DNA of 64,000 nucleotides. Source: Streptomyces sp. SAJ15. Its GTDB lineage: Bacteria; Actinomycetota; Actinomycetes; Streptomycetales; Streptomycetaceae. Made by a program: the position numbers and the translations under genes. The stretch is taken from the NCBI RefSeq assembly GCF_007595705.1, contig NZ_NISY01000021.1, positions 33,490 through 97,489 of the forward strand, in the 5' to 3' direction. Position 1 is the stretch's first letter, and each line of letters opens with the position of its first letter. Shown one piece after another: positions 15,377 through 24,522 of the stretch. The notes beneath the pieces are model-generated. The model did not search any database, was not told the DNA's origin, and saw nothing but the letters and a program-made list of their open reading frames with translations.

Positions 15377-17352
15377 GCACGTCGACGACCAAGGGCGGGC
15401 AGCCCGGCGGCTCGACGCCGCGCCGGGGGCCCGCGCCGGCCTCCGGCATGGCGCGCTTCATGGGCGGTCAGCCCACGGAGCGCTCGATGGACTTCCGGGG
15501 CTCCGGCCGCCGGCTGCTGGCGACCATGCGCCCCGAGCGGGGCATCTCCATGGTCGCGCTGGCGCTGGGCGTGGTGAGCATCGCGCTGACCGTCCTCGGC
15601 CCGAAGATCCTCGGCCACGCCACCGACCTGATCTTCGCGGGCATCGTCGGTCGCTCGCTGCCCGAGGGGGTCAGCAAGGCGGAGGCGGTGCGGCGGCTGC
15701 GGGACAGCGGCGAGGGCACGCTGGCCGACATGGTCGCCTCCATGCCCGTCGTCCCCGGCCAGGGCATCGACTTCGACGCGGTCGGGGTGGTGCTGGGCTG
15801 GGTGGTGCTGATCTACCTCGGCGCCTCGGTGTTCGGCCTGGTGCAGGCCCGTATCTACACCGTCGTGGTGCAGCGTGCCGTCTTCCGGCTGCGCGAGCAG
15901 GTGGAGGAGAAGCTGTCCCGGCTGCCGCTGTCGTACTTCGACAAGCAGCCGCGCGGCGAGGTGCTCTCGCGGGCGACCAACGACATCGACAACATCCAGC
16001 AGACCCTGCAGCAGACGCTCAGCCAGGCCGTCGCCTCGCTGCTGACCATCGTCGGCGTGCTGGCGATGATGTTCTGGATCTCGCCGCTGCTGGCGCTGGT
16101 GGCCCTGGTGACGGTGCCGCTGTCGGTGGTGGTGGCGGCCCGCGTCGGCAAGCGGGCGCAGCCCCAGTTCGTGGCGCAGTGGAAGACCACCGGCACGCTC
16201 AACGCCCACGTCGAGGAGATGTACACCGGCCACGCGCTGGTGAAGGTCTTCGGACGCCAGCAGGAGTCGGCCCAGATCTTCCGCGAGCAGAACGAGAAGC
16301 TGTACGAGGCCGGCTTCAAGGCCCAGTTCATATCCGGGATCATCCAGCCCGCGATGATGTTCATCGGCAACCTGAACTATGTGCTGGTGGCGGTGGTCGG
16401 CGGGCTGCGGGTGGCCAGCGGCTCGCTGTCGATCGGCGACGTCCAGGCGTTCGTCCAGTACTCGCGCCAGTTCAGCCAGCCGCTCACCCAGGTGGCCAGC
16501 ATGGCCAACCTGATCCAGTCCGGCGTCGCCTCCGCCGAGCGGGTCTTCGAGCTGTTGGACGCCGAGGAGCAGCGCCCGGACGCGGTCGGCGCGCCCCGGC
16601 CGGAGCGGGTCACCGGACGCGTCTCGTTCGAGAAGGTCTCCTTCCGCTACCAGCCGGAGAAGCCGCTGATCGAGGACCTGTCGCTGGCGGTCCACCCCGG
16701 GCAGACGGTCGCCATCGTCGGTCCCACCGGCGCCGGCAAGACCACCCTGGTCAATCTGCTGATGCGGTTCTACGAGGTCAGCGGGGGGCGGATCACCCTG
16801 GACGGGGTGGACATCGCCGCCATGTCGCGCGAGGAGCTGCGCTCCCACATCGGGATGGTGCTCCAGGACACCTGGCTGTTCGGCGGCACCATCGCCGAGA
16901 ACATCGCCTACGGGGCGGAGGGCGCCGGCATGGACGAGATCGTCCGGGCGGCCAAGGCCACACACGTGGACCGGTTCGTACGGACGCTCCCGGACGGCTA
17001 CGACACCGTGCTGGACGACGAGGGGTCCAACCTCAGCGTCGGCGAGAAGCAGCTGATCACCATCGCCCGGGCGTTCCTGGCCGAGCCGGCCATCCTCATC
17101 CTGGACGAGGCCACCAGCTCGGTCGACACCCGCACCGAGGTGCTGATCCAGCACGCCATGGCCTCGCTGCGCACCGGCCGCACCAGCTTCGTCATCGCCC
17201 ACCGGCTCTCCACCATCCGCGACGCCGACGTCATCCTCGTGATGGAGTCGGGCCGCATCGTGGAGCAGGGCTCCCATGAGGAGCTGGTCGCCGCGGGCGG
17301 GGCGTACGCCCGGCTGTACGAGGCGCAGTTCGCGGAGCCGTTGGCGGAGTGA
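15373..17352 (+). CDS. heterodimeric ABC exporter subunit B (catalytic site)
   Basis: A 659-aa exporter half, with a longer disordered N-terminus and a membrane domain carrying an extracytoplasmic insertion. ATPase motifs: Walker A GPTGAGKTT, Walker B ILILDEATSSVD with catalytic Glu, H-loop VIAHRLST, but a degenerate signature NLSVGEKQ. The pattern is complementary to subunit A. It starts within the subunit A stop (ATGA), so translation is coupled. Substrates of such pairs range from drugs to lipids; none can be assigned here. A strong hairpin follows. Confidence 0.9.
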   Translation: MSTSTTKGGQPGGSTPRRGPAPASGMARFMGGQPTERSMDFRGSGRRLLATMRPERGISMVALALGVVSIALTVLGPKILGHATDLIFAGIVGRSLPEGVSKAEAVRRLRDSGEGTLADMVASMPVVPGQGIDFDAVGVVLGWVVLIYLGASVFGLVQARIYTVVVQRAVFRLREQVEEKLSRLPLSYFDKQPRGEVLSRATNDIDNIQQTLQQTLSQAVASLLTIVGVLAMMFWISPLLALVALVTVPLSVVVAARVGKRAQPQFVAQWKTTGTLNAHVEEMYTGHALVKVFGRQQESAQIFREQNEKLYEAGFKAQFISGIIQPAMMFIGNLNYVLVAVVGGLRVASGSLSIGDVQAFVQYSRQFSQPLTQVASMANLIQSGVASAERVFELLDAEEQRPDAVGAPRPERVTGRVSFEKVSFRYQPEKPLIEDLSLAVHPGQTVAIVGPTGAGKTTLVNLLMRFYEVSGGRITLDGVDIAAMSREELRSHIGMVLQDTWLFGGTIAENIAYGAEGAGMDEIVRAAKATHVDRFVRTLPDGYDTVLDDEGSNLSVGEKQLITIARAFLAEPAILILDEATSSVDTRTEVLIQHAMASLRTGRTSFVIAHRLSTIRDADVILVMESGRIVEQGSHEELVAAGGAYARLYEAQFAEPLAE

Positions 17353-17360
17353 GCCCGGCG

Positions 17361-17391
17361 CCGGGGTCCGGGGGCTCTGCCCGGACCCCGG
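17361..17391 (+). terminator. terminator after the ABC exporter operon
   Basis: CCGGGGTCCGGG pairs with CCCGGACCCCGG around a short loop. It sits between converging genes. No T tract, as is usual in Streptomyces. Confidence 0.75.
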
Positions 17392-17403
17392 CGGCCGCCC
17401 CGC

Positions 17404-19218
17404 TCAGCCCAGCGCGCGGTCGAGGTTGAAGGCCGCGCTGATGAGGGCGAGATGGGTGAACGCCTGCGGGAAGTTGCCCTGCTGTTCGCCGGTGCGGCCG
17501 ATCTCCTCCGCGTAGAGCCCCAGGTGGTTGGCGTAGGTGAGCATCTTCTCGAAGGCCAGCCGGGCCTCGTCCAGCCGTCCGGCCCGGGTCAGCGCCTCCA
17601 CGTACCAGAACGAGCAGATCGAGAAGGTGCCCTCCTCGCCGCGCAGGCCGTCCGGGCTGGCCTCCGGGTCGTAGCGGTAGACCAGCGAGTCGGAGACCAG
17701 GTCCTTGCCGAGGGTGTCCAGGGTGGAGAGCCACTTGGGGTCGGTGGGGGAGACGAACTTCGCCAGCGGCATCATCAGGACCGAGGCGTCCAGCACCGTG
17801 GAGTCGTCCAGGGTCTGGGTGAACGCGCCGCGCTCGGCGGACCAGCCGCGCGCCATGATCTGCCGGTAGATCTCGTCCCGGACCCCGCCCCAGTAGGTCA
17901 GGTCCGCGGGGAGCCCGCGGTGTCGGGCCATCCGGACGGCCCGCTCGATGGCCACCCAGCACATCAGCCGGGAGTAGAGGAAGTTCTTGCGGCCGCCGCG
18001 GGTCTCCCACACCCCCTCGTCGGGCTGGTCCCAGTGTGCGCAGACCCAGTCGACCAGCGCGCTGACGGTGTCCCAGTCGTCGCTGGAGACGGGCTGACCC
18101 CACTTGTCGTACAGGTACAGGGAGTCGATGAGCGCCCCGTAGATGTCCAGTTGGAGCTGGTCGGCGGCGCCGTTGCCGACCCGCACCGGGCGGGAGCCGA
18201 GATGGCCCGCCAGGTGGTTCAGGGTGCGTTCGGGGAGGTCGCGGCGGCCGTCGATGCCGTACATGATCTGGAGCGGACCGGTGGAGTCGTCCTGCTCGAA
18301 GTGGATCCGCTCGCGGAGGAAGCGCATGAACGCCTCGGCCTCGCGGGTGAAGCCGAGCCGCAGCAGCGCGTAGACGCAGAACGCGGCGTCCCGCACCCAG
18401 ACGTAGCGGTAGTCCCAGTTCCGCTCGCCGCCGGGCTGCTCGGGCAGGCTGGTGGTGGGTGCCGCCACCATGGCGCCGGTCGGCGCGTAGCTGAGCAGCT
18501 TCAGGGTCAACGCGGAGCGGTGCACCATCTCCCGCCACCGGCCGCGGTAGCGGGACGCCGCCAGCCAGCCGCGCCAGTAGCGCACGGTCGCGTCGAACTG
18601 GCGTTGCGCCTCGGTCAGCGCGCACTCCCGGTGGGTGAGGTGGGAGGTGCCGCCGACCCGGTCCAGCGCGAAGACCGCCTGCTCCCCCTCGTGCAGCTTG
18701 AACGTGGCCCACACGTCCTGGCCCTGCGGCTCCAGCGGGACGCTCGCGTTCAGGTCCAGGGTCAGCGAGGGCGACTCGAAGAGGGCGTCGTTGTAGCGGG
18801 CGCGCACCGTGTGCGGTTCGGCGCCGTAGCCGAACCGCGGCGCGATCCGGGCCTGGAACGGCAGCGACCCACGGACGCAGAGCACCCGCCGGATCAGCCG
18901 GTGCCGGTCGGCCTCCCGCGAGTCGTCCGTGACCGGCATGAAGTCCTGCACCTCGCCCACCCCGTCCTCCGCGAAGAACCGGGTGATCAGCACATTGGTG
19001 TCGGGGAAGTAGAACTGCTTGGTCCGGGTGGGGATGTCCGGCGCCAGCTCGAACCGGCCGCCCCGCTCCGCGTCGAGGATCCCGCCGAAGACGCTGGGCG
19101 CGTCGAAGCGGGGACAGCAGTACCAGTCGATGGTGCCGTCCGTCGCGACCAGCGCGGCGCTGCGCAGGTCGCCGATGAGGCCGTGGTCCGCGATGGGGAG
19201 AGACCGGGCAGAGGTCAT
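17404..19218 (-). CDS. GH15-family glycoside hydrolase (trehalase/glucoamylase type)
   Basis: A 604-aa intracellular protein with an N-terminal beta-sandwich (GLIGDLRSAALVATDGTIDWYCC) and a C-terminal alpha/alpha barrel. Family marks: RNWDYRYVWVRDAAF, GEEGTFSICSFWYVEAL and QQGNFPQAFTHLAL, with acidic catalytic residues in the barrel. Actinobacterial GH15 enzymes of this architecture include the mycobacterial trehalase. The start at 19218 is preferred to ATG 19248: GGAGGCG lies 6 nt upstream and a TAGCCT -10 box (19252-19257) would put the transcript start near 19248. Substrate, trehalose, is inferred from the family. Confidence 0.85.
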   Translation of the reverse strand: MTSARSLPIADHGLIGDLRSAALVATDGTIDWYCCPRFDAPSVFGGILDAERGGRFELAPDIPTRTKQFYFPDTNVLITRFFAEDGVGEVQDFMPVTDDSREADRHRLIRRVLCVRGSLPFQARIAPRFGYGAEPHTVRARYNDALFESPSLTLDLNASVPLEPQGQDVWATFKLHEGEQAVFALDRVGGTSHLTHRECALTEAQRQFDATVRYWRGWLAASRYRGRWREMVHRSALTLKLLSYAPTGAMVAAPTTSLPEQPGGERNWDYRYVWVRDAAFCVYALLRLGFTREAEAFMRFLRERIHFEQDDSTGPLQIMYGIDGRRDLPERTLNHLAGHLGSRPVRVGNGAADQLQLDIYGALIDSLYLYDKWGQPVSSDDWDTVSALVDWVCAHWDQPDEGVWETRGGRKNFLYSRLMCWVAIERAVRMARHRGLPADLTYWGGVRDEIYRQIMARGWSAERGAFTQTLDDSTVLDASVLMMPLAKFVSPTDPKWLSTLDTLGKDLVSDSLVYRYDPEASPDGLRGEEGTFSICSFWYVEALTRAGRLDEARLAFEKMLTYANHLGLYAEEIGRTGEQQGNFPQAFTHLALISAAFNLDRALG

Positions 19219-19261
19219 GATCCGCCTCCAAGCCGCGTCTGCGCTCATTCCAGGCTAGCCG

Positions 19262-19465
19262 CGGCGGGGCGGTGCCGCCGGGGCCGTTCCGGGCGTACGC
19301 GGCGGCTCGGGCGTATGGGTCGTCTCGGGCTCACCCGGCGGGGTCGGGCGTACGTGTCGGCTCGGGTGTGCGCAGTGGCCTCGGTCGGGGGACGGCGGCC
19401 GGTCGGGGACGGCGGTCTCGGTCGGGGGCGGTGGCCGGTCGGGGACGGCGGCCTCAGTCGGGGGC
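19262..19465. repeat. degenerate GC-rich minisatellite
   Basis: Intergenic stretch made of imperfect units such as GGTCGGGGACGGCGG and GGGCGTACG...CGGCTCGGG. It has no gene and separates the GH15 gene from the hydrolase. Confidence 0.7.
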
Positions 19466-20392
19466 TGCGGCCGTCCGCACGGCCCATGTCGCGATCCGGT
19501 CCAGCAACGCGGCGTCGGCGGCGGCCTCGGCGTGGCCGAAGCCGGGTTCGAGCCACAGCTCGGCCCCTCCCGGCGCGGCCGCCGCGGCGAGCATGCGGGG
19601 GTGGTCGAGCGGGAAGTAGGCGTCGCGGTCGCCGTGCACGATGAGCAGCGGGGTGGGCGCGATGAGCGGGACCGCCGCGACGGGGGACAGCGGCACCGGG
19701 TCCCAGCGCCGGGCGGCGACGCGGGTGCCCAGCCCGTACCGAGAGACCATCCGGCCGGCCGGGCCGGATACCACCCAGTGCAGCCGCCGCATAGGCGCGG
19801 TGCCGCGGTAGAACCAGCGGGACGGGGCGCTCACGGCGACCACCGCGTCGGAGTGCGCGTCCGTGCGCCCCTCGTGCTCCGCCCCGTGCCCCAGGTCGCG
19901 CGCCGGCCCGGGGGCCGGCCGTGCGCCCCCGGTTCCGTCTCCGGGCCTGTGCAGCGCGGCGTGTCGGAGGACCACCGAGCCGCCCATCGAGAAGCCGACC
20001 GTGGCCACCCGTCGGTGGCCCAACCGCCGGGCCCAGCGGACCGCCGCCGCCAGGTCCAGGACCTCCAGATCGCCGATGGTGGAGCGCCCGCCGGACCGGC
20101 CGTGCCCCCGGAAGGAGAACGTGATCACGGCCGCACGCTGGCCGAACGTCTCCGCCGCGCGGCGCAGCGCGGGGCGCTCCAGGGCCCCGGTGAAGCCGTG
20201 CGCGACGACGATGACCGGCTCGGCGGCCGGGTCGCCGGCCGTCCCGGGCGCCGTCGCGCGCGGCGCGTACGCCGCCTCGATCGGGACCCCGTCGGCCGTC
20301 AACAGGGTGACGCGCCGGGGGACGGAGGTGTTCCGCCGAGTGACCGGGGGAACACGGCGGCGTTCCGTTCCGGCCTCTGCTCCAGGTGCCAT
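19454..20392 (-). CDS. alpha/beta hydrolase
   Basis: A 312-aa alpha/beta-hydrolase. Oxyanion region VVAHGFTGALERPALRR, nucleophile elbow GFSMGG with Ser, an acidic residue in HGDRDAYFP and a catalytic His in FGHAEAA complete the triad. A Gly/Pro/Asp-rich insertion follows the elbow. No signal peptide is apparent, and the substrate is unknown. It is divergent from the glnR region. Confidence 0.85.
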   Translation of the reverse strand: MAPGAEAGTERRRVPPVTRRNTSVPRRVTLLTADGVPIEAAYAPRATAPGTAGDPAAEPVIVVAHGFTGALERPALRRAAETFGQRAAVITFSFRGHGRSGGRSTIGDLEVLDLAAAVRWARRLGHRRVATVGFSMGGSVVLRHAALHRPGDGTGGARPAPGPARDLGHGAEHEGRTDAHSDAVVAVSAPSRWFYRGTAPMRRLHWVVSGPAGRMVSRYGLGTRVAARRWDPVPLSPVAAVPLIAPTPLLIVHGDRDAYFPLDHPRMLAAAAAPGGAELWLEPGFGHAEAAADAALLDRIATWAVRTAAAPD

Positions 20393-20398
20393 GTGGGC

Positions 20399-20404
20399 TA
20401 TTCT
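20399..20404 (+). promoter_or_regulatory. possible -10 box upstream of glnR
   Basis: TATTCT at 20399-20404, about 160 nt before the small coupled frame; no good -35 is seen. A long leader would result. Confidence 0.35.
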
Positions 20405-20560
20405 GCTGGGAAGAGGACTCGGGCAACGCAGCCCCCGGGTCCTTTTGTGCTTTCAGGCGCGTTTCGCGCGTTTGAGCGCACACGTGCTCCAGGGCGCGGA
20501 GCGCGAGCGTACGAAGCAGTGCCGCATAGCCTCGCAGGGACCGAGGAAGGAACTGACGTG

Positions 20561-20638
20561 ATGGGTGAGCCAGGCGTGCAGGACCGGATGAGCGTGCAGT
20601 ACCGTGCGACCGCGACCGGGGAGGGTGGCGGCCGATGA
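20561..20638 (+). CDS. possible 25-aa small ORF overlapping glnR
   Basis: ATG 20561 opens a 25-codon frame (MGEPGVQDRMSVQYRATATG then EGGGR) ending in TGA that overlaps the glnR ATG as ATGA. GGAAGGA lies upstream. It could be a translated leader coupling translation into glnR, or simply an unannotated frame. Support comes only from spacing and the ribosome site. Confidence 0.4.
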   Translation: MGEPGVQDRMSVQYRATATGEGGGR

Positions 20639-21438
20639 GCTCGCTCCTGCTCCTGACCAACGCACTGCAACCCTCCACCGAGGTGCTCCCCGCGCTCGGT
20701 CTGCTCCTGCACAGCGTGCGGGTCGCGCCGGCGGAGGGCCCGGCGCTGGTGGACACCCCCGGCGCCGATGTGATCCTCATCGACGGCCGCCGCGATCTTC
20801 CCCAGGTGCGCAGCCTGTGCCAGCTGCTGCGCTCCACCGGCCCCGGCTGCCCGCTGATGCTGGTGGTCACCGAGGGCGGCCTGGCCGCGGTCACCGCCGA
20901 CTGGGGCATCGACGACGTGCTGCTGGACACCGCGGGCCCGGCCGAGGTCGAGGCCCGGCTGCGGCTGGCCATGGGCCGCCAGCAGATCGGCTCCGACGAC
21001 TCCCCGATGGAGATCCGCACCGGCGATCTCTCGGTGGACGAGGCGACCTACAGCGCCAAGCTCAAGGGCCGGGTGCTGGACCTCACCTTCAAGGAGTTCG
21101 AGCTGCTGAAGTACCTGGCACAGCACCCCGGGCGGGTCTTCACCCGTGCCCAGCTGCTCCAGGAGGTCTGGGGCTACGACTACTTCGGCGGCACCCGGAC
21201 GGTGGACGTGCACGTACGGCGGCTGCGCGCCAAGCTCGGCCCCGAGCACGAGTCGCTGATCGGGACCGTGCGGAACGTCGGCTATCGCTTCGTGATCCCG
21301 GAGAAGGCCGAACGGGTCGCCGAGGAGGCCAAGGCCCAGGCCGCGACGAGGGGCGGCGCGGCCCGGAGCGAGGCGGAGTCGGACCGGTCGGCCGAGCGGG
21401 GTGCGAGCGCCGCCGTCGGACGCACGGCCAAGCCGTAG
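20635..21438 (+). CDS. glnR: GlnR, global nitrogen regulator (orphan OmpR-type)
   Basis: A 267-aa response-regulator-like activator/repressor. The receiver half opens MSSLLLLTNALQPSTEVLPA and keeps only the DGRRDL aspartate of the usual phosphorylation pocket, as in other orphan GlnR proteins. The C-terminal winged helix (LDLTFKEFELLKYLAQHPG, then TVDVHVRRLRAKLG) is standard. The sequence agrees closely with my memory of S. coelicolor GlnR, which controls glnA, amtB and other nitrogen genes. The last 40 residues are a variable charged tail. No kinase gene is adjacent. Confidence 0.95.
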   Translation: MSSLLLLTNALQPSTEVLPALGLLLHSVRVAPAEGPALVDTPGADVILIDGRRDLPQVRSLCQLLRSTGPGCPLMLVVTEGGLAAVTADWGIDDVLLDTAGPAEVEARLRLAMGRQQIGSDDSPMEIRTGDLSVDEATYSAKLKGRVLDLTFKEFELLKYLAQHPGRVFTRAQLLQEVWGYDYFGGTRTVDVHVRRLRAKLGPEHESLIGTVRNVGYRFVIPEKAERVAEEAKAQAATRGGAARSEAESDRSAERGASAAVGRTAKP

Positions 21439-21449
21439 CTGGACCCGCG

Positions 21450-21461
21450 TAGACTGCGCCC
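21450..21461 (+). promoter_or_regulatory. leaderless promoter of the LacI-family gene
   Basis: TAGACT at 21450-21455, then 6 nt (GCGCCC) to the GTG at 21462. Confidence 0.55.
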
Positions 21462-22484
21462 GTGGCCAAGGTGACGCGGGACGATGTGGCAAGGCTGGCG
21501 GGGACCTCGACCGCTGTCGTCAGCTACGTCATCAACAATGGACCGAGGCCGGTCGCCCCGGCCACGCGGGAGCGTGTGCTCGCCGCGATCAAGGAGCTGG
21601 GGTACCGGCCGGACCGGGTGGCGCAGGCGATGGCCAGCCGCCGGACCGACCTCATAGGACTGATCGTCCCCGACGCCCGGCAGCCGTTCTTCGCCGAGAT
21701 GGCGCACGCCGTGGAACGGGCGGCCGCCGAGCGCGGGAAGATGGTGCTCGTCGGCAACTCCGACTACCTCGACGAGCGCGAGGTGCACTACCTACGCGCC
21801 TTCCTGGGCATGCGGGTCTCCGGGCTGATCCTGATCAGCCAGGGCCCCAGCGAGCACGCCGCCGCCGAGATCGACGCCTGGGACGCGCGCGTGGTGCTGC
21901 TGCACCGCCGTCCCGAGGCGATCGAGGACGTCGCGGTGGTCACGGACGACGTGGGCGGCGCCCACCTGGCCACCCGCCACCTGCTGGAGCACGGCCATCC
22001 GTACGTCGCCTGCCTCGGCGGTCTGGAGACCACGCCGACCGTCGGCGACCCGGTCACCGACCACGTCGAGGGCTGGCGGCGGGCCATGCGGGAGGCCGGG
22101 CAGCCGCTGGAGGGACGCCTCTTCGAGGCCCCGTACAACCGCTACGACGCCTACAAGGTCGCGCTGGAGCTGCTCTCCGGCCCGGACCGGCCGCCGGCGA
22201 TCGTCTGCGCCACCGACGACCAGGCGATCGGCGTGCTGCGCGCCGCGCGGGAGCTGCGGCTCGACGTGCCCGGGGACCTGGCCGTCGCCGGCTTCGACGA
22301 CGTGAAGGAGGCGGCGCTCACCGACCCGCCGCTGACCACGGTCGCCTCCGACCGAGAGGCGATGGCGCGGGCCGCGGTCGACCTGGTGCTCGACGACGGG
22401 CTGCGGGTGACCGGCTCGCGGCGGGAGCGGCTGAAGCAGTTCCCGTCCGCCCTGGTGGTGCGGCGCTCCTGCGGCTGTAGCTGA
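21462..22484 (+). CDS. LacI-family transcriptional regulator
   Basis: A 340-aa repressor: N-terminal helix-turn-helix (VTRDDVARLAGTSTAVVSYV), hinge, then a periplasmic-binding-like sensor domain (DLIGLIVPDARQPFFAEMA; FDDVKEAALTDPPLTTV). The C-terminus ends SCGCS. It lies 23 bp after glnR but has its own leaderless promoter. No sugar-uptake or catabolic gene is next to it, so the ligand is unknown. Confidence 0.92.
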   Translation: MAKVTRDDVARLAGTSTAVVSYVINNGPRPVAPATRERVLAAIKELGYRPDRVAQAMASRRTDLIGLIVPDARQPFFAEMAHAVERAAAERGKMVLVGNSDYLDEREVHYLRAFLGMRVSGLILISQGPSEHAAAEIDAWDARVVLLHRRPEAIEDVAVVTDDVGGAHLATRHLLEHGHPYVACLGGLETTPTVGDPVTDHVEGWRRAMREAGQPLEGRLFEAPYNRYDAYKVALELLSGPDRPPAIVCATDDQAIGVLRAARELRLDVPGDLAVAGFDDVKEAALTDPPLTTVASDREAMARAAVDLVLDDGLRVTGSRRERLKQFPSALVVRRSCGCS

Positions 22485-22574
22485 CGCCGGCCGGGCGCGG
22501 GCCGCGTGGCGGTCCGGCGGCGCGGCCCTCCGGCGCCTGTGTTCGGCCGCGGGTCCGGGGCCGGCGGGTCGGGG

Positions 22575-23816
22575 TCAGCCCGTGCCGCGTCCTCGGCCGA
22601 AGTCCAGGTGGCGGCCGCTCAGCTCGGCCCGGATGCCGTCCCGTTCCACGGTGACATGGCGCAGCCGCAGCTCGTCGGCCTGCTCGGGCAGCCGGAAGGA
22701 GAGCGCGAGCTGCTTCGACAGCTCCGGCGGCCGGAGTCGGGTCAGGGCGGTGGCCACGTCCGGGTCGATGCCGAGCCGGCGCAGCAGCCAGGGGTGGTCG
22801 GCAAGGGTGTCCACCAGGTTGACGCCGGTCAGCCGCTTGACGAACCGGGGCGAGCCGGTGATCTCGTGCAGCCGGGCGTCGCTGTGCTGCGCCTCCCGCG
22901 CGGCGCCGTCCGGCACGCCCAGCCGCCGGGCCAGCGCGGGCACCGACAGCATGGCCTTCGCCTTGCTCGCGTCGCGGCCGATCCGCTCGGCGGCCGGTCG
23001 GTGCAGGAACAGCCCGGCGGGCCGGTCGGGCCGGTAGGTGGCGACGCCGGGGAGGTCCAGGCGTACGCCGCTGACGTCGGTGGAGATGCCCCGGGTGCCC
23101 TCGCGTCGGATCCTGGCCTCGGCCCGCAGCTGGAACTCCTGCCCCGCCACCGGGAGTTTCCCGGAGGCACGCACCCGGTCGTGTCCGAGTTCGCTGAACC
23201 GGACCTGTGAGGCCCCGAGTTCGCGGTTGAGGTCGTCGAAGGAGAGGAGCACCTCCCCCTTCAAACTACCCACGACGGCACCGTCGATGGCGTCGGGCAG
23301 CGAGCCGGTGAGCCGGATGTCGCGGGCGCTGGCCCGCACGGTCGCCAGGGACACCCGGTTCGCCGCGACGTCCGGAACGGCGATGTCCACCTGTTCCAGC
23401 CGCTGGTCCAACACCTGGGTGAGAAAGGGGAAGCCGCGGATCGTCACCTCCGGCGCGGTGGCCAGCCCGAGCTGCTGCTGGACCCGCTGCGCCGCCTGCC
23501 GCTCCGCGTACATCACGGCGCAGCGGTCGGCGAGCACGAGGATCAGCGTGCCGGCGGCCAGCCCGATGACCAGCTTGAGCAGCAGGGGCAGGGCGCGCAG
23601 GGCGGCGCGGACGGTCCCGAACGGGCGTCGGCGTCGACGCCGCCTGACCCGCCGGTGGTCCGGCGGCGACCAGGAGTCGCCCTCCTCATCGTCGGCCTTG
23701 AGCCCGAGCCCCAGCGGGTCGTCGGGGTCGTACGGGTCGGCCAACTCGGCGAGTTCGTCGTACGGGTTGCGGGGGCGCTGTTCCGAGTCGAAGGCGTACG
23801 AGGGTGAAGAAGGCAT
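22575..23816 (-). CDS. DUF2993 membrane-anchored protein, paralogue
   Basis: A 413-aa protein: a charged acidic N-terminus, an Arg-rich stretch RRVRRRRRRRPFG, one transmembrane helix (about residues 75-95), then a long extracytoplasmic DUF2993 domain with GFPFLTQVLDQRLEQVDIAV. It shares the GFPFLTQV motif with 11136-11936 but is longer. ATG 23816 is uncertain; ATG 23834 is the alternative and neither has a clear ribosome site. It converges with the LacI gene. Function is unknown. Confidence 0.78.
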   Translation of the reverse strand: MPSSPSYAFDSEQRPRNPYDELAELADPYDPDDPLGLGLKADDEEGDSWSPPDHRRVRRRRRRRPFGTVRAALRALPLLLKLVIGLAAGTLILVLADRCAVMYAERQAAQRVQQQLGLATAPEVTIRGFPFLTQVLDQRLEQVDIAVPDVAANRVSLATVRASARDIRLTGSLPDAIDGAVVGSLKGEVLLSFDDLNRELGASQVRFSELGHDRVRASGKLPVAGQEFQLRAEARIRREGTRGISTDVSGVRLDLPGVATYRPDRPAGLFLHRPAAERIGRDASKAKAMLSVPALARRLGVPDGAAREAQHSDARLHEITGSPRFVKRLTGVNLVDTLADHPWLLRRLGIDPDVATALTRLRPPELSKQLALSFRLPEQADELRLRHVTVERDGIRAELSGRHLDFGRGRGTG

Positions 23817-23964
23817 GCGTGTGGGGGATCGCATCGGTCCATCCCACCACGGGCTCCCGCGCCGCACGCAAGCCGAACCGGTGGTACGTGGCGTAGCCCA
23901 CGCCGGAATCCGCGCGGCGCGGGCGGAGTGCGCGCCTCCGGTGTGCGGAGTGTGTGGCTCCGGT

Positions 23965-24228
23965 GTGCGGGCCCTGATGGTGGCCACCACGATCGGCGGC
24001 GCGGTCCTCGCCGCGCCGGCCAGCGCCGACGACGTCCACGGCCGGTGCACCGGCGACGGCGTGCGCATCCGCGCCGCCGCCAGCGCCTCCAGCGGGGTGC
24101 TCGGTCTCTGCTACCGGGACCACCGGCTGGCGCACCGCGACGTCTCCGCCGACGGCCAGTGGGACAAGGTCCACGACGGGGACACCGGTGTGTCCGGCTG
24201 GATCGCGCACGGCTACTGGCGCTGGTAG
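23965..24228 (+). CDS. small secreted SH3-like protein
   Basis: An 87-aa secreted protein. A short signal (RALMVATTIGGAVLAAPASA) is followed by a bacterial SH3-type domain with GVRIRAAASASSGVLGLCY and GVSGWIAHGYWRW. Two cysteines (GRCTGDG, LCYRD) could pair. Such proteins bind cell wall or act as wall-associated factors; the role is unknown. The start is uncertain: GTG 23965 gives a positive charge before the signal helix, ATG 23977 is possible. It is divergent from the DUF2993 gene. Confidence 0.65.
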   Translation: MRALMVATTIGGAVLAAPASADDVHGRCTGDGVRIRAAASASSGVLGLCYRDHRLAHRDVSADGQWDKVHDGDTGVSGWIAHGYWRW

Positions 24229-24249
24229 CGGGCATTCCGCGATGCCGGC

Positions 24250-24425
24250 TCTGCCCACCGGCCGGCCGGGGTGGCCTGTCGGCCGGTGCGGGTGTCCCGG
24301 GTGGCCTGTCGGCCGGTGCGGGTGTCCCGGTGGTCGGTCCGGGCGTCCCGGCGGCCGGCCCCCGTATCCCGGTGGCCGGTGCGGGTGGCCCGGCGGCCGG
24401 CCCCCGTGTCCCGGCCGGATGGCCC
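24250..24425. repeat. degenerate tandem repeats of GGCCGGTGCGGGTGTCCCGG type
   Basis: Five or more imperfect units of about 27 bp in the gap between the SH3 gene and the next gene. GC-rich and not coding by my reading. Confidence 0.75.
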
Positions 24426-24510
24426 ACCCGTTGTAGGCCGTCGGGCGGAAATCGCCCCCGCCGTGGGGAGGTCCGCTTCCGGCCTCACGTCCGTGGGGGG
24501 TGCCCCCGCT

Positions 24511-24522
24511 TACCGTCGCGAC
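24511..24522 (+). promoter_or_regulatory. leaderless promoter of the secreted protein gene
   Basis: TACCGT at 24511-24516, then 6 nt (CGCGAC) to the ATG at 24523. Confidence 0.55.

Noticed and set aside
24430..24520. Second cobalamin riboswitch
   Set aside because: Some GGAAG and GGGGGTGCC-like words occur, but the aptamer core (GCTGACCCGCAAC) is missing on both strands.
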